Below are positions 17,159-25,129 of a DNA stretch of 64,000 nt, in pieces. Position 1 is the stretch's first letter, and every line of letters starts with the position of its first letter. The position numbers and the translations under genes were made by a program. This DNA is from Herpetosiphon geysericola (GTDB lineage Bacteria > Chloroflexota > Chloroflexia > Chloroflexales > Herpetosiphonaceae), in assembly GCF_001306135.1 (NCBI RefSeq), contig NZ_LGKP01000012.1, positions 62,001 to 126,000 on the forward strand, written 5' to 3'. Under the pieces are notes generated by a model. It was not told the DNA's origin. It saw nothing but the letters and a program-made list of their open reading frames with translations, and ran no database searches.

Positions 17159-18906
17159 GTGGTGATCTGATGCATGAATTCAAGATCTTTGCCCAAGGCA
17201 GTTTGATTCAGCAGCGCTATGAGGTGCACGAAATTATCGGGCGCGGCGGCTCAGGAATCGTCTATAAAGCGCTTGATACAACTATTCGGCGCTGGGTGGC
17301 GATTAAGCAAATTGTGCATGAGGAAGCAAATTATGCGCGCTTTATTCCTGAAGCTCGGATTTTAGGCGGGCTTAATCATGCTGGTTTGCCGCAAGTCTTT
17401 GATTGTTTCGTTGAACAAGCAATGTTCTTTGTGGTGATGGAATTAATCGCAGGCGATACCCTCGCAGACCTTGTTACCCGTCAAGCTGCGCCGCTCAGCC
17501 TAGAGCAGGCCTTGGAATGGATCAACGCTTTGGGTGGGGTTATCGAATATTTACATCAGCAAACGCCGCCGATTATCCATCGCGATATCAAACCGCAAAA
17601 TATTAAAATTACCGCTCGCGGCAATTTGGTGCTGTTGGATTTTGGGTTGGCCCAAGGTTCATCCCAAGTTACGGCCAATTCGACAATTGATGAGGGTATC
17701 AACGGATTTAGCCCCAATTATGCGGCCTTGGAGCAGCGCAATGGCAACCCAGTCGATCAGCGCAGTGATTTGTATGCTTTGGCGGCAACCTTCTATTATG
17801 GCTTGACTGGGGTTGCGCCAGCCGATTCATTGGAGCGGGCGGTTGCAGTTGCGGCGGGCATGGCTGATCCCTTGATTCCATTAGCAACCCATCAGCCGAC
17901 GATTCCTAGCCACATTGACCATGCCTTTGCCCAAGCCTTGGCCTTAAATCCAGCGCTCCGCCCAGCCTCGATTGGCGATTTTAAACGCCAATTAGTGGCT
18001 TCGCCACTGGTTGTGCCACGGCAACGGCGCTGGCCTGTTCGGCTGGGATTGAGTTTTATGCTGCTGATTGGCTTGCTGATTATTGCCTATACAATCATTG
18101 ATCTGAATCGGATTGCTTCAGATCAATCAACTGAGTTGGCTCAAGCACTCCCATCGACTCCAAGACCTGCGGCTGCGCTTGATCAGGATGCGCCAACGCC
18201 AACCATCCCAAAGCCAACAATTTTGCCAGCGAGCCAATTGGTTGATCCTACGATTTTGCAAACCCAAGCTGCCCAATTACGGGCTGAAGCTGCCCAGTGG
18301 ACGCAGATTTTTTCTGATACGTTTGAGCTGAATCGCAATAACTGGTCCTTGACACCCACAATTGACGATTATGCCAATAGCACCCTCTCATTGCAAGCTG
18401 GCAAGCTTATTTTTGATGTAACCTCAAATACGCCAAGCGGCGCAATTGCTTGGAATTTGCAGCCAACGATGCCGTATGTTGAAGATTTTGCGCTGTCGGT
18501 TGATATTACCTGTGTTGTTTGCGAGCCTTCAACCGAGCCAGGCTTGGTTTTTCGCAAAAGTGGCTTGCTCAACGCTGAAACCTATTATTTTCTTTTGTAT
18601 GGTTTTGATCAACGGGTACGAATTATTAAGCAAGTGCCCTACGCTGCCTTGCGGGTTGGTTGGGATATGGCTCCAAGCATCGATCAGCGCAAGAATATGA
18701 CCCATCATGTAGAGTTGATTGTCAAAGGCGATCAGATGGCGGTCTTTATCAACGATCGCTATGCGCTCAAGGTCGAAGATAGCACCTACGCATCGGGCTA
18801 TCCGCATCTTGCGGTGTATGTTGAGGGCGCAACGACCGAGCAAGTAAGCTTCGATAACCTCTATTTAGCTGTGCCGCCGGATCACGTTAATCGTACCAAA
18901 CGCTAA
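17155..18906 (+). CDS. Membrane Ser/Thr protein kinase with extracytoplasmic lectin-like domain
   Basis: 583 residues. The Hanks-type kinase domain covers about residues 15-275: glycine loop IGRGGSGIVYK, VAIKQ lysine, HRDIKPQN catalytic loop, DFGLAQ magnesium loop. One transmembrane helix follows (about 296-316), then a Pro-rich stalk. An outer beta-sandwich domain runs from about 385 to 578 (DTFELNRNNWSLT to FDNLYLAVPP). The layout is a transmembrane receptor kinase; the outer domain resembles that of the XRE protein at 14958. Start codon GTG at 17155 overlaps the FHA gene; an ATG at 17170 is possible. Confidence 0.92.
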   Translation: MSGDLMHEFKIFAQGSLIQQRYEVHEIIGRGGSGIVYKALDTTIRRWVAIKQIVHEEANYARFIPEARILGGLNHAGLPQVFDCFVEQAMFFVVMELIAGDTLADLVTRQAAPLSLEQALEWINALGGVIEYLHQQTPPIIHRDIKPQNIKITARGNLVLLDFGLAQGSSQVTANSTIDEGINGFSPNYAALEQRNGNPVDQRSDLYALAATFYYGLTGVAPADSLERAVAVAAGMADPLIPLATHQPTIPSHIDHAFAQALALNPALRPASIGDFKRQLVASPLVVPRQRRWPVRLGLSFMLLIGLLIIAYTIIDLNRIASDQSTELAQALPSTPRPAAALDQDAPTPTIPKPTILPASQLVDPTILQTQAAQLRAEAAQWTQIFSDTFELNRNNWSLTPTIDDYANSTLSLQAGKLIFDVTSNTPSGAIAWNLQPTMPYVEDFALSVDITCVVCEPSTEPGLVFRKSGLLNAETYYFLLYGFDQRVRIIKQVPYAALRVGWDMAPSIDQRKNMTHHVELIVKGDQMAVFINDRYALKVEDSTYASGYPHLAVYVEGATTEQVSFDNLYLAVPPDHVNRTKR

Positions 18907-18921
18907 AGCGCAAAAAAAGCT

Positions 18922-18953
18922 GCTTGGCACAGATTTGGGTTGCTGTGCCAAGC
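18922..18953 (+). terminator. Stem-loop terminator after the kinase gene
   Basis: A perfect 11-bp stem, GCTTGGCACAG (18922-18932) with CTGTGCCAAGC (18943-18953), followed by GCTTTGTATT. It starts 16 bases after the kinase stop codon. Confidence 0.75.
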
Positions 18954-19033
18954 GCTTTGTATTCTTCGTATAAGTTCTATGTTCTTTGTTTTATCTGTAA
19001 TGGTTCATCACATTAACCACCATCGTTCTTTTC

Positions 19034-19095
19034 CACCCTTCCGTCCCGCCAGCGGGAGACGCAGGGGGCTTTAATCCCCCTGCACCCCCGCAAGG
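19034..19095. repeat. Dispersed CCCTTCCGTCCCGCC repeat, copy 2
   Basis: The CACCCTTCCGTCCCGCC phrase, then a hairpin GCAGGGGG-CTTTAAT-CCCCCTGC. The loop CTTTAAT is the exact reverse complement of the loop in copy 3 (ATTAAAG), so the stem-loop is in opposite orientation relative to the leading phrase. The 18907-19228 interval otherwise holds only the kinase terminator. Confidence 0.7.
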
Positions 19096-19228
19096 ACCAT
19101 TCGTGACCGAACCGCATCTGTTGATGACCCTGCGGATGGCTGGTGTTCCGTCGCAACCAACCCTTGGGATAGGGTTGCGATGCGGAAATGCTGCGGTTGC
19201 TACCTCAATGAACCAGTACATTTATCGT

Positions 19229-20239
19229 CTAGATTAACGGCTTACGATAGGTGGTTGAGGTATATTCAACCTCAAAACCACATTGCTGATAGACGCGCAG
19301 TGCCCCAGTTGGGTTCTCGCTATCAACGCCTAAGGCCGCCTCGGTCATACCCATCTCGCGGAAGATCGCTAAACTACGGTTGATCAAGCCTGAAGCAACC
19401 CCTTGTTTGCGCCATGGTCGACGCACGCTGATGCCTTCGGTATAGCCACGCTTGAGGTTATACTCGCTATTTTCGTTATGATCAATATAGTTGAGCACCA
19501 TGCCCACCACTTCAGCGCCTTGCCATGCCACTTGCCAAAGCTCTGGCTGGAAGAATGGCGATTGAACCCAGCGTTGAAAATCGGCTTCGGTTGGCTCAGA
19601 ATAGCCCCAGTGGTCGCGGAAGGCTTCGGCATCTGCTGCCCAAATTTGACGATAAACTTCAGGCGGGCTTGGGCGAGTTTCGATCCCTGCTGGTAGCTCT
19701 TGGCTGCCAATTGGCTGGCTCAAATCGCGTTTCATGCTAAAACCTTGTCGAGCTGGCTCATAGCCAAATTCTTGATAAAGCTTGGCACTATAGGGGTTGC
19801 GATCAAAGCCATAGGTTTGGAAAAAGGGCGTGTTGCTGGTGGGGTTCTCTGCATGAATTTCGCGTAAACGCTGCTCTTGATACGGCAAAATTGCGTGACC
19901 AATCCCGCGATTGAGCCATTCTGGTCGAATATGCGCGATTGCGCGTAAAATCCGATTGCCAGCAGTTTCATCGTACCAACGACTAAATGCATAGCCAATT
20001 GGTTGCTGATCAACTTCGATAATCACCAGATCTTTATACAAATCGGTGTTGGGGGTGTTGCGATATTGGCGTTGAATATCTTTAGTCGTTGTAATATTGC
20101 GTTCGGCTAGGGCTTTTGAGGCGGCAGTGAAAATCTCAGCCATCGCGACAAAGTCTGTGTCATCGCGAAAGAAACGTACTTGAAAGCCATCGATTTGGGG
20201 TGGATTACTCAGTTGAATTGCTGCTTGTTGCTCAGGCAT
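19229..20239 (-). CDS. Tandem GNAT-domain acetyltransferase
   Basis: 336 residues with two GNAT folds. The first covers about residues 18-165, with acetyl-CoA loop IRPEWLNRGIGHAIL. The second covers about 175-335, with VRRPWRKQGVASGLI and the closing GALRVYQQCGFEVEY. The fused arrangement recalls mycothiol synthase-like proteins, but the substrate is not evident. AGGAG lies about 12 bases before the ATG, which is rather far. It is divergent from the RamB-like gene. Confidence 0.85.
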   Translation of the reverse strand: MPEQQAAIQLSNPPQIDGFQVRFFRDDTDFVAMAEIFTAASKALAERNITTTKDIQRQYRNTPNTDLYKDLVIIEVDQQPIGYAFSRWYDETAGNRILRAIAHIRPEWLNRGIGHAILPYQEQRLREIHAENPTSNTPFFQTYGFDRNPYSAKLYQEFGYEPARQGFSMKRDLSQPIGSQELPAGIETRPSPPEVYRQIWAADAEAFRDHWGYSEPTEADFQRWVQSPFFQPELWQVAWQGAEVVGMVLNYIDHNENSEYNLKRGYTEGISVRRPWRKQGVASGLINRSLAIFREMGMTEAALGVDSENPTGALRVYQQCGFEVEYTSTTYRKPLI

Positions 20240-20441
20240 AATTCTAAGGTTGCTCCTGCTTAAGTTGGTATTGCTGCTGCAAGTATCGTTTGCTGGTCAT
20301 GCTTTGCCATCAGCCTTAGGCCGATTCAGGCTCTCCGCCTTGCGACTGAGAATAATTAAGCCAGTCGATTCTGATGGTATAGTTAAGCGAGAGTGTTTGC
20401 CTCACGCTATGTTCAGAGACTTTGCAGCATGAAGGAATCGA

Positions 20442-21920
20442 ATGAGTACTGATGTTATTAATTTAATTTTTGGCATGAAACTGCGTCAAGCCCGCCTCGA
20501 AGCCAATTTAAGTCTGACCGAATTTGCTGCACGAGCCGAGTTATCGCCATCGTATGTGACCGAGATGGAGAAGGGACGCAAATATCCCAAGCCCGATAAA
20601 ATTGTTAAAATGGCCCATGTGTTGGGCAAAGCCTACGATGAATTAGTCTCGATCAAGCTGAATCCTGCGTTGGCCTACCTCGAAAATATGCTTTCATCGC
20701 CGTTGTTGCGCCATTTTCCCTTCGAGGAATTTGAGCTAGATCCCAATGAATTGGTCGGCTTATTTACCAAAGCGCCTGATAAAGCGAGTGCCTTGTTGCA
20801 CGCAATTTGGGAGATTGCGCGCCAATACGATATGAAGGATGAGCATTTCTTTCGGGCAGCGCTACGCTCGTATCAAGAAATTCATGACAATTATTTTCCC
20901 GAAATCGAAGAAGAGGCCGAAGCGTTTGCTGCCAAATATCAACTTAATCTGTTTCCGGTGCGCATTGAGCAGCTTAAGCAGATTTTGCAACAGCAATTTG
21001 GCTATCGGGTTGATGAAACCAGCTTGGCTGATCACGAGCTACTTTCGCATTATCGTGCTGTCTATATCGACACGCCGCGCAAAACCTTGCTGATCAACCC
21101 AAATCTCTATGAGTTGCAGCGCAAATTTATTTTGGCGCGCGAGCTTGGCTATGCTGCCTTGGGCTTGAACGAGCGCTCAGTAACCTCAACGCCTGATCAA
21201 GTCTTGTCGTTTCGCCAAGTTTCTAACGATTTTAAAGCCTCATATTTTGGCGGAGCCTTATTGATGCCCCGTCAGCCGATGATCGCCGATATTTCGACCT
21301 TGTTCAATCAAACCACATGGAGCGCTGAGCCGCTGCTGGCGATGCTCAATCACTATGATGTAACGCCAGAAATGTTGCTCTATCGGTTTAGCGAAGTGAT
21401 TCCAGCGGCCTTTGGCATTTCGCTGCACTTTTTGCGCTTTCACAACGTTGATGGCTCATACAAACTGATCAAGCGGATCAACATGAATCGTTTGTTGTTG
21501 CCAAGTGGAATCGGTTTACATGAACACTATTGTCGACGCTGGCTGGCCTCGCGCCTGCTGATTAACTTAGCTGAGCAGAGTGGGCCACAGCATCAGCCGT
21601 TGGTCGATGTGCAAATTTCGCAGTTTTTAGAAAGCCAAGATCGCTTTTTGGATATTGGGTTTGCGCGGCCATTGGTGCTTACGCCAACCGTCGGCAGCAG
21701 CGTGGTAGTTGGTTTTCGCTTCACGCCTGAGTTATCGAAGGTGATTAAATTTGGCGATGATCCAGCAATTCATCGTACAGTAATTCATGAAACCTGTCAG
21801 CGCTGCCCAATTGACGATTGTGCGGTGCGGAAATCGGTTCCAACTGTGCTGTGGGGCGAGCAACTGCGCGATCGGCGCAACGCCGCGATTGCTGAGATTC
21901 GGCGGACTTTATTGCCATAA
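20442..21920 (+). CDS. RamB/ScfR-like XRE regulator
   Basis: 492 residues. An N-terminal XRE helix-turn-helix (MKLRQARLEANLSLTEFAAR, about residues 12-67) is followed by an IrrE/DUF955-like region (about 195-330) and a C-terminal segment with a cysteine cluster, CQRCPIDDCAVR (about 455). This order is that of the short-chain fatty acyl regulators such as RamB. The IrrE-like segment has ARELGYAAL where HExxH would be, so it is not a peptidase. Known RamB proteins control the glyoxylate cycle genes; here malate synthase and isocitrate lyase lie 3-8 kb downstream, so they are the natural target. That link is inferred. Confidence 0.8.
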   Translation: MSTDVINLIFGMKLRQARLEANLSLTEFAARAELSPSYVTEMEKGRKYPKPDKIVKMAHVLGKAYDELVSIKLNPALAYLENMLSSPLLRHFPFEEFELDPNELVGLFTKAPDKASALLHAIWEIARQYDMKDEHFFRAALRSYQEIHDNYFPEIEEEAEAFAAKYQLNLFPVRIEQLKQILQQQFGYRVDETSLADHELLSHYRAVYIDTPRKTLLINPNLYELQRKFILARELGYAALGLNERSVTSTPDQVLSFRQVSNDFKASYFGGALLMPRQPMIADISTLFNQTTWSAEPLLAMLNHYDVTPEMLLYRFSEVIPAAFGISLHFLRFHNVDGSYKLIKRINMNRLLLPSGIGLHEHYCRRWLASRLLINLAEQSGPQHQPLVDVQISQFLESQDRFLDIGFARPLVLTPTVGSSVVVGFRFTPELSKVIKFGDDPAIHRTVIHETCQRCPIDDCAVRKSVPTVLWGEQLRDRRNAAIAEIRRTLLP

Positions 21921-21982
21921 TGGCATTAATCCTCAAGCAATCGCCGACAGCGCCAGCCCTTGGCGCTGTTCGTATTTAACCC

Positions 21983-21998
21983 TAAGTCCTAGGACTTA
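21983..21998. promoter_or_regulatory. 16-bp perfect palindrome upstream of tetR
   Basis: TAAGTCCTAGGACTTA, fully symmetric, eight bases before the -35 box of the tetR promoter. Its position and symmetry fit a protein binding site; which regulator uses it is unknown. Confidence 0.45.
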
Positions 21999-22006
21999 TG
22001 ACCGAG

Positions 22007-22073
22007 TTGACATCGAATAGTGCTAGGGTTATTATTTGACTTGTCAGTCATAATTTATTTGATGGTCAAATAA
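22007..22073 (+). promoter_or_regulatory. tetR-MFS promoter with overlapping operator
   Basis: TTGACA (22007-22012), a 17-bp spacer and TATTAT (22030-22035) form a near-consensus promoter. A perfect 9-bp inverted repeat, TTATTTGAC (22032-22040) with GTCAAATAA (22065-22073), overlaps the -10 box, and a second smaller symmetry (TGAC-TTGTCA-GTCA) lies inside. This is the expected layout for a TetR repressor that shuts off its own operon. Confidence 0.75.
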
Positions 22074-22096
22074 TGGCTGAGCGTAAGGAATTGAGC

Positions 22097-22741
22097 ATGC
22101 CAAGCCTTGAGAAACCAACTAAGCCTGCCGTGTCGTTGAAAGAGCGCCAACGCGAGGAACGGGCGCGCCTGATTTTAGAGGCAGCCCAAACGATTTTGTT
22201 GGAGCGTGGCTATCACGAAACCTCGATTGACGATATTGCGAGCCAAGTTGGCATTGCCAAAGGCACGGTCTATTTACACTTTCCCAGCAAAGAAGATTTG
22301 ATGATTGCCTTGGTGGAAGGGCAATTACAAAACTTTGTGCAGGTGATCGAAGAAGTGGCTGCGAGCACCTGCAGCGCTCGCGAACGCTTGGAAGCGATTT
22401 TGCGTCGTACCTACGATCCAAGCGAAGCGCGGCGCATGCAGATTTTTCTCGAAGTGTTTGGTAGTGCTGATATGCGTTCGCGCTTTGCTGAAAAACACGA
22501 ACGTACCCAGCCAATTATCGATCACGCCCGCACGTTGCTACGGGCAATTATCGAACAAGGCAAAGCTCAGGGGGAATTTGATCAGCACATCTCAACCAAA
22601 GTGATGATTGTGATGTATCTCAATTTGCTTTCACCTCGCAACTATCATCATCTGACAACTGATCAAACAGTGGCGTTTGAAGAGTTGCTGCCTCAAATAA
22701 TTCAAATTTTCTTCCATGGGATTTCACGGAAGCAAGCTTAA
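22097..22741 (+). CDS. TetR-family repressor
   Basis: 214 residues. The N-terminal HTH (ILEAAQTILLERGYHETSID, then GIAKGTVYLHFPSKEDL) is a textbook TetR domain; the rest is a helical ligand-binding region. The ATG at 22097 has AAGGA eight bases upstream. An in-frame ATG at 22073 would fall on the operator edge and has no RBS. The gene ends 12 bases before the MFS transporter, so the two form an operon in which the repressor probably senses the exported drug. Confidence 0.92.
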   Translation: MPSLEKPTKPAVSLKERQREERARLILEAAQTILLERGYHETSIDDIASQVGIAKGTVYLHFPSKEDLMIALVEGQLQNFVQVIEEVAASTCSARERLEAILRRTYDPSEARRMQIFLEVFGSADMRSRFAEKHERTQPIIDHARTLLRAIIEQGKAQGEFDQHISTKVMIVMYLNLLSPRNYHHLTTDQTVAFEELLPQIIQIFFHGISRKQA

Positions 22742-22753
22742 GAAAGGCGCGGA

Positions 22754-24436
22754 ATGGAAACGGCAATTAAGCAAACGGCTTCAGCTGCCGAATTTGAACA
22801 GCCACGCTATACCAAGCGCGAAACCTTGCTCACAATGTTGAGCGTGCTCTTGGTGATGCTGTTGGCCTCACTTGATCAAACAATTGTTGGTACGGCGATG
22901 CCCAAAGTCATCACCGAATTGCACGGCTTTGATCGCTATACCTGGGTTACGACGGCCTATCTGTTGGCTTCGACGGTAATGGTGCCAATTTATGGCAAGC
23001 TTTCGGATATGTTTGGACGTAAGCCGCTCTTTATCTTTGGCTTAATTGTCTTCTTAATTGGCTCTGGCTTGTGTGGCGCTGCCCAAAGCATGAACCAATT
23101 GATTATTTTTCGTGGCTTGCAAGGCTTAGGCGCAGCCGCCTTGATGCCGATTGCCTTGGCGATTGTGGGCGATTTGTTCACGCCGCGCGAACGCGCTCGC
23201 TGGCAAGGCATCACTGGTGGGGTTTTTGGGATTTCGGCCATCCTTGGGCCAACCGCTGGCGGCTGGTTGACCGAACACGTCTCATGGCGCTGGATTTTCT
23301 ACGTCAACTTGCCATTGGGGATTATCGCGCTCTTGACCTTGATTTTCTTGATGCCAACCCTTGGCCGTAAAGCCCAACGGGTTAAAATCGACTATATCGG
23401 CTCGATTTTGCTGGTTGTTGGGACGGTTCCGCTGTTACTGGGCTTCACTTGGGCTGGCTCGAAATATGCTTGGCTTTCGGCTCAAGTCTTGGGGATGTTT
23501 GGCTTATCGATTGTGTTTTTGGGAGCATTTATTGCCTATGAAGCATGGCTCGAACGCAATAATGGTCAGCCAATTATCGAGCCAAGTTTGTTCAAAAACA
23601 GCATTTTCCGTATTTCGGTGCTGATTACGATCATCTCGAATATGGCCCTGTTTGGTAATATTTTCTTCTTGCCCTTGTTTGTTCAAGGGGTTATTGGCAC
23701 CTCGATTACCAATAGTGGCTTGATTATGACCCCATTGATGCTGACCGCGATTATTTGTAGCGTGGTGGCGGGCCAAATCGTGGCCGCAACTGGCAAATAC
23801 AAAATTATTGCAATCGTTGGCATGGCGATTAGCGTGTTGGGTGGTTTCTTGCTGCTCCAACTCGATTTGAATTCGACCAATACTAACGTGGCGATTGATA
23901 TGGTTGTGTTGGGCTTGGGTATGGGCGCTGGGATGTCACTATATACCTTGATTACCCAAAATGCCTTGCCAAACAAGATTGGCCAAGCAACTTCAGCCTT
24001 GACCTTCTTCCGCTCGATTGGCAGCACAATTGCCTTGGCAGCAATGGGTTCGGTGATGAACTCGGCCTATTTGCCAGCCTTCAAGGCCGCGATTCCCGCC
24101 GAAGTTGCCCAAAATGTGCCAGCCGAAAGCTTGGCAGCCTTCAACAACCCACAAATTTTGCTTTCGCCCGAAACCCAATCGCTGATTCAGGCTCAGTTTG
24201 CTCAAGGCGGCGAGCAAGGCCAAGCGCTCTACAACACCTTGTTGGGCGCGGTCAAATATGGCTTGGTTGATGGCATTCACCATGTGTTTATTTTCAGCTT
24301 TGGGATCACGGTTTTGGGCTTTGTAGTCGTCTTCTTCCTCAAAGAAATCGAGTTGCGCGGCGGACGCAAAAAAGCTGGCGCGCAAGTCGAGCAAGATGGC
24401 GAAGCCGGCGCTGCTGGCATGGCGGCGTTTCACTAG
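22754..24436 (+). CDS. MFS multidrug efflux transporter, DHA2 (EmrB/QacA) family
   Basis: 560 residues with about 14 membrane helices. Family motifs are present: LDQTIVGTAMPKV in helix 1, GKLSDMFGRKPLF (motif A) after helix 2, and GISAILGPTAGGWL (motif C) in helix 5. A long extracytoplasmic loop lies near residues 435-495. The C-terminal tail is charged and cytoplasmic. It exports hydrophobic drugs by proton antiport. It is co-transcribed with the TetR gene, and a terminator follows at 24482. Confidence 0.92.
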   Translation: METAIKQTASAAEFEQPRYTKRETLLTMLSVLLVMLLASLDQTIVGTAMPKVITELHGFDRYTWVTTAYLLASTVMVPIYGKLSDMFGRKPLFIFGLIVFLIGSGLCGAAQSMNQLIIFRGLQGLGAAALMPIALAIVGDLFTPRERARWQGITGGVFGISAILGPTAGGWLTEHVSWRWIFYVNLPLGIIALLTLIFLMPTLGRKAQRVKIDYIGSILLVVGTVPLLLGFTWAGSKYAWLSAQVLGMFGLSIVFLGAFIAYEAWLERNNGQPIIEPSLFKNSIFRISVLITIISNMALFGNIFFLPLFVQGVIGTSITNSGLIMTPLMLTAIICSVVAGQIVAATGKYKIIAIVGMAISVLGGFLLLQLDLNSTNTNVAIDMVVLGLGMGAGMSLYTLITQNALPNKIGQATSALTFFRSIGSTIALAAMGSVMNSAYLPAFKAAIPAEVAQNVPAESLAAFNNPQILLSPETQSLIQAQFAQGGEQGQALYNTLLGAVKYGLVDGIHHVFIFSFGITVLGFVVVFFLKEIELRGGRKKAGAQVEQDGEAGAAGMAAFH

Positions 24437-24481
24437 AAGAACAAAGAACATAGAGCATAGGGATCGGGGATCGGTTATTGG

Positions 24482-24514
24482 GGATCGGGCTAGTTGTAGC
24501 TCGATCCTCTTTTT
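24482..24514 (+). terminator. Rho-independent terminator of the tetR-MFS operon
   Basis: Stem GGATCGGGCTA (24482-24492) with TAGCTCGATCC (24497-24507), one mismatch, a GTTG loop, and then TCTTTTTTT. Confidence 0.85.
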
Positions 24515-24519
24515 TTAAG

Positions 24520-24960
24520 GATGAATGATGAATTATGAGGGATGAAAATTAGAAGGCAAAAATCAGAAGTCAGAAAGCAAAAGCCCATAGCCACCTCACC
24601 TTAGTACTCTTCCTGTCCTTCATAGATCACATTTTTAACGCAGAGGCGCAGAGATTTAAGAAGGATGAATTATGAGGGATGAAGGGCAGAAAGCAAAAGT
24701 CAAAAGTCAAAAGCCTAATCCTACTGATCAAATCAATCATGTGGTAAAACAGTCTTCGCGCTCTTCGCGTGCTTCGCGGTTTTAACTGCGTGTCCTTCGT
24801 GGATCACATTTTTAACGCAGAGGCGCAGAGAAAAGAAGGATGCGGGATGAGGCATACGCTATTCGTGTAATTCGTGTAATTCGTGGCTAAAAATAATCTG
24901 TGGCAATCTGTGGCTAAAACAGCCTTCGTGTTCCTTCGTGTACTTCGTGGATTAAAAATA
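24520..24960. repeat. Word-repeat intergenic region 1
   Basis: A non-coding stretch made of recurring phrases: GGATGAATGATGAATTATGA, AGAAGTCAGAAAGCAAAAG, CGCAGAGGCGCAGAG (twice), CTTCGCGCTCTTCGCGTGC, and AATTCGTGTAATTCGTG. The same phrases occur in the other intergenic word-repeat regions of this window. No ORF with an RBS was seen. Confidence 0.75.
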
Positions 24961-24976
24961 TACAAAATTATCTGCT

Positions 24977-25058
24977 AGCGAATATTCGCTTGACACGATA
25001 GCGACATTGTGATATTCTTCATTCAGTGAATATTCGCTAGATAGTAATAATTATCTAG
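24977..25058 (+). promoter_or_regulatory. aceB promoter flanked by twin palindromic operators
   Basis: Promoter TTGACA (24990-24995), 17-bp spacer, TATTCT (25013-25018). A perfect 14-bp palindrome, AGCGAATATTCGCT (24977-24990), touches the -35 box. A one-mismatch copy, AGTGAATATTCGCT (25025-25038), lies just after the -10 box, 48 bp centre to centre. A third inverted repeat, CTAGATA (25037-25043) with TATCTAG (25052-25058), follows in the leader. This is a strongly regulated promoter; the binding protein is not proven. Confidence 0.75.
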
Positions 25059-25129
25059 TAAGCATATTTTTACCAAAATCCATGCACCAATCCAACGTCG
25101 ATGGTGACGCACCGGAAAGGAACGACCGC

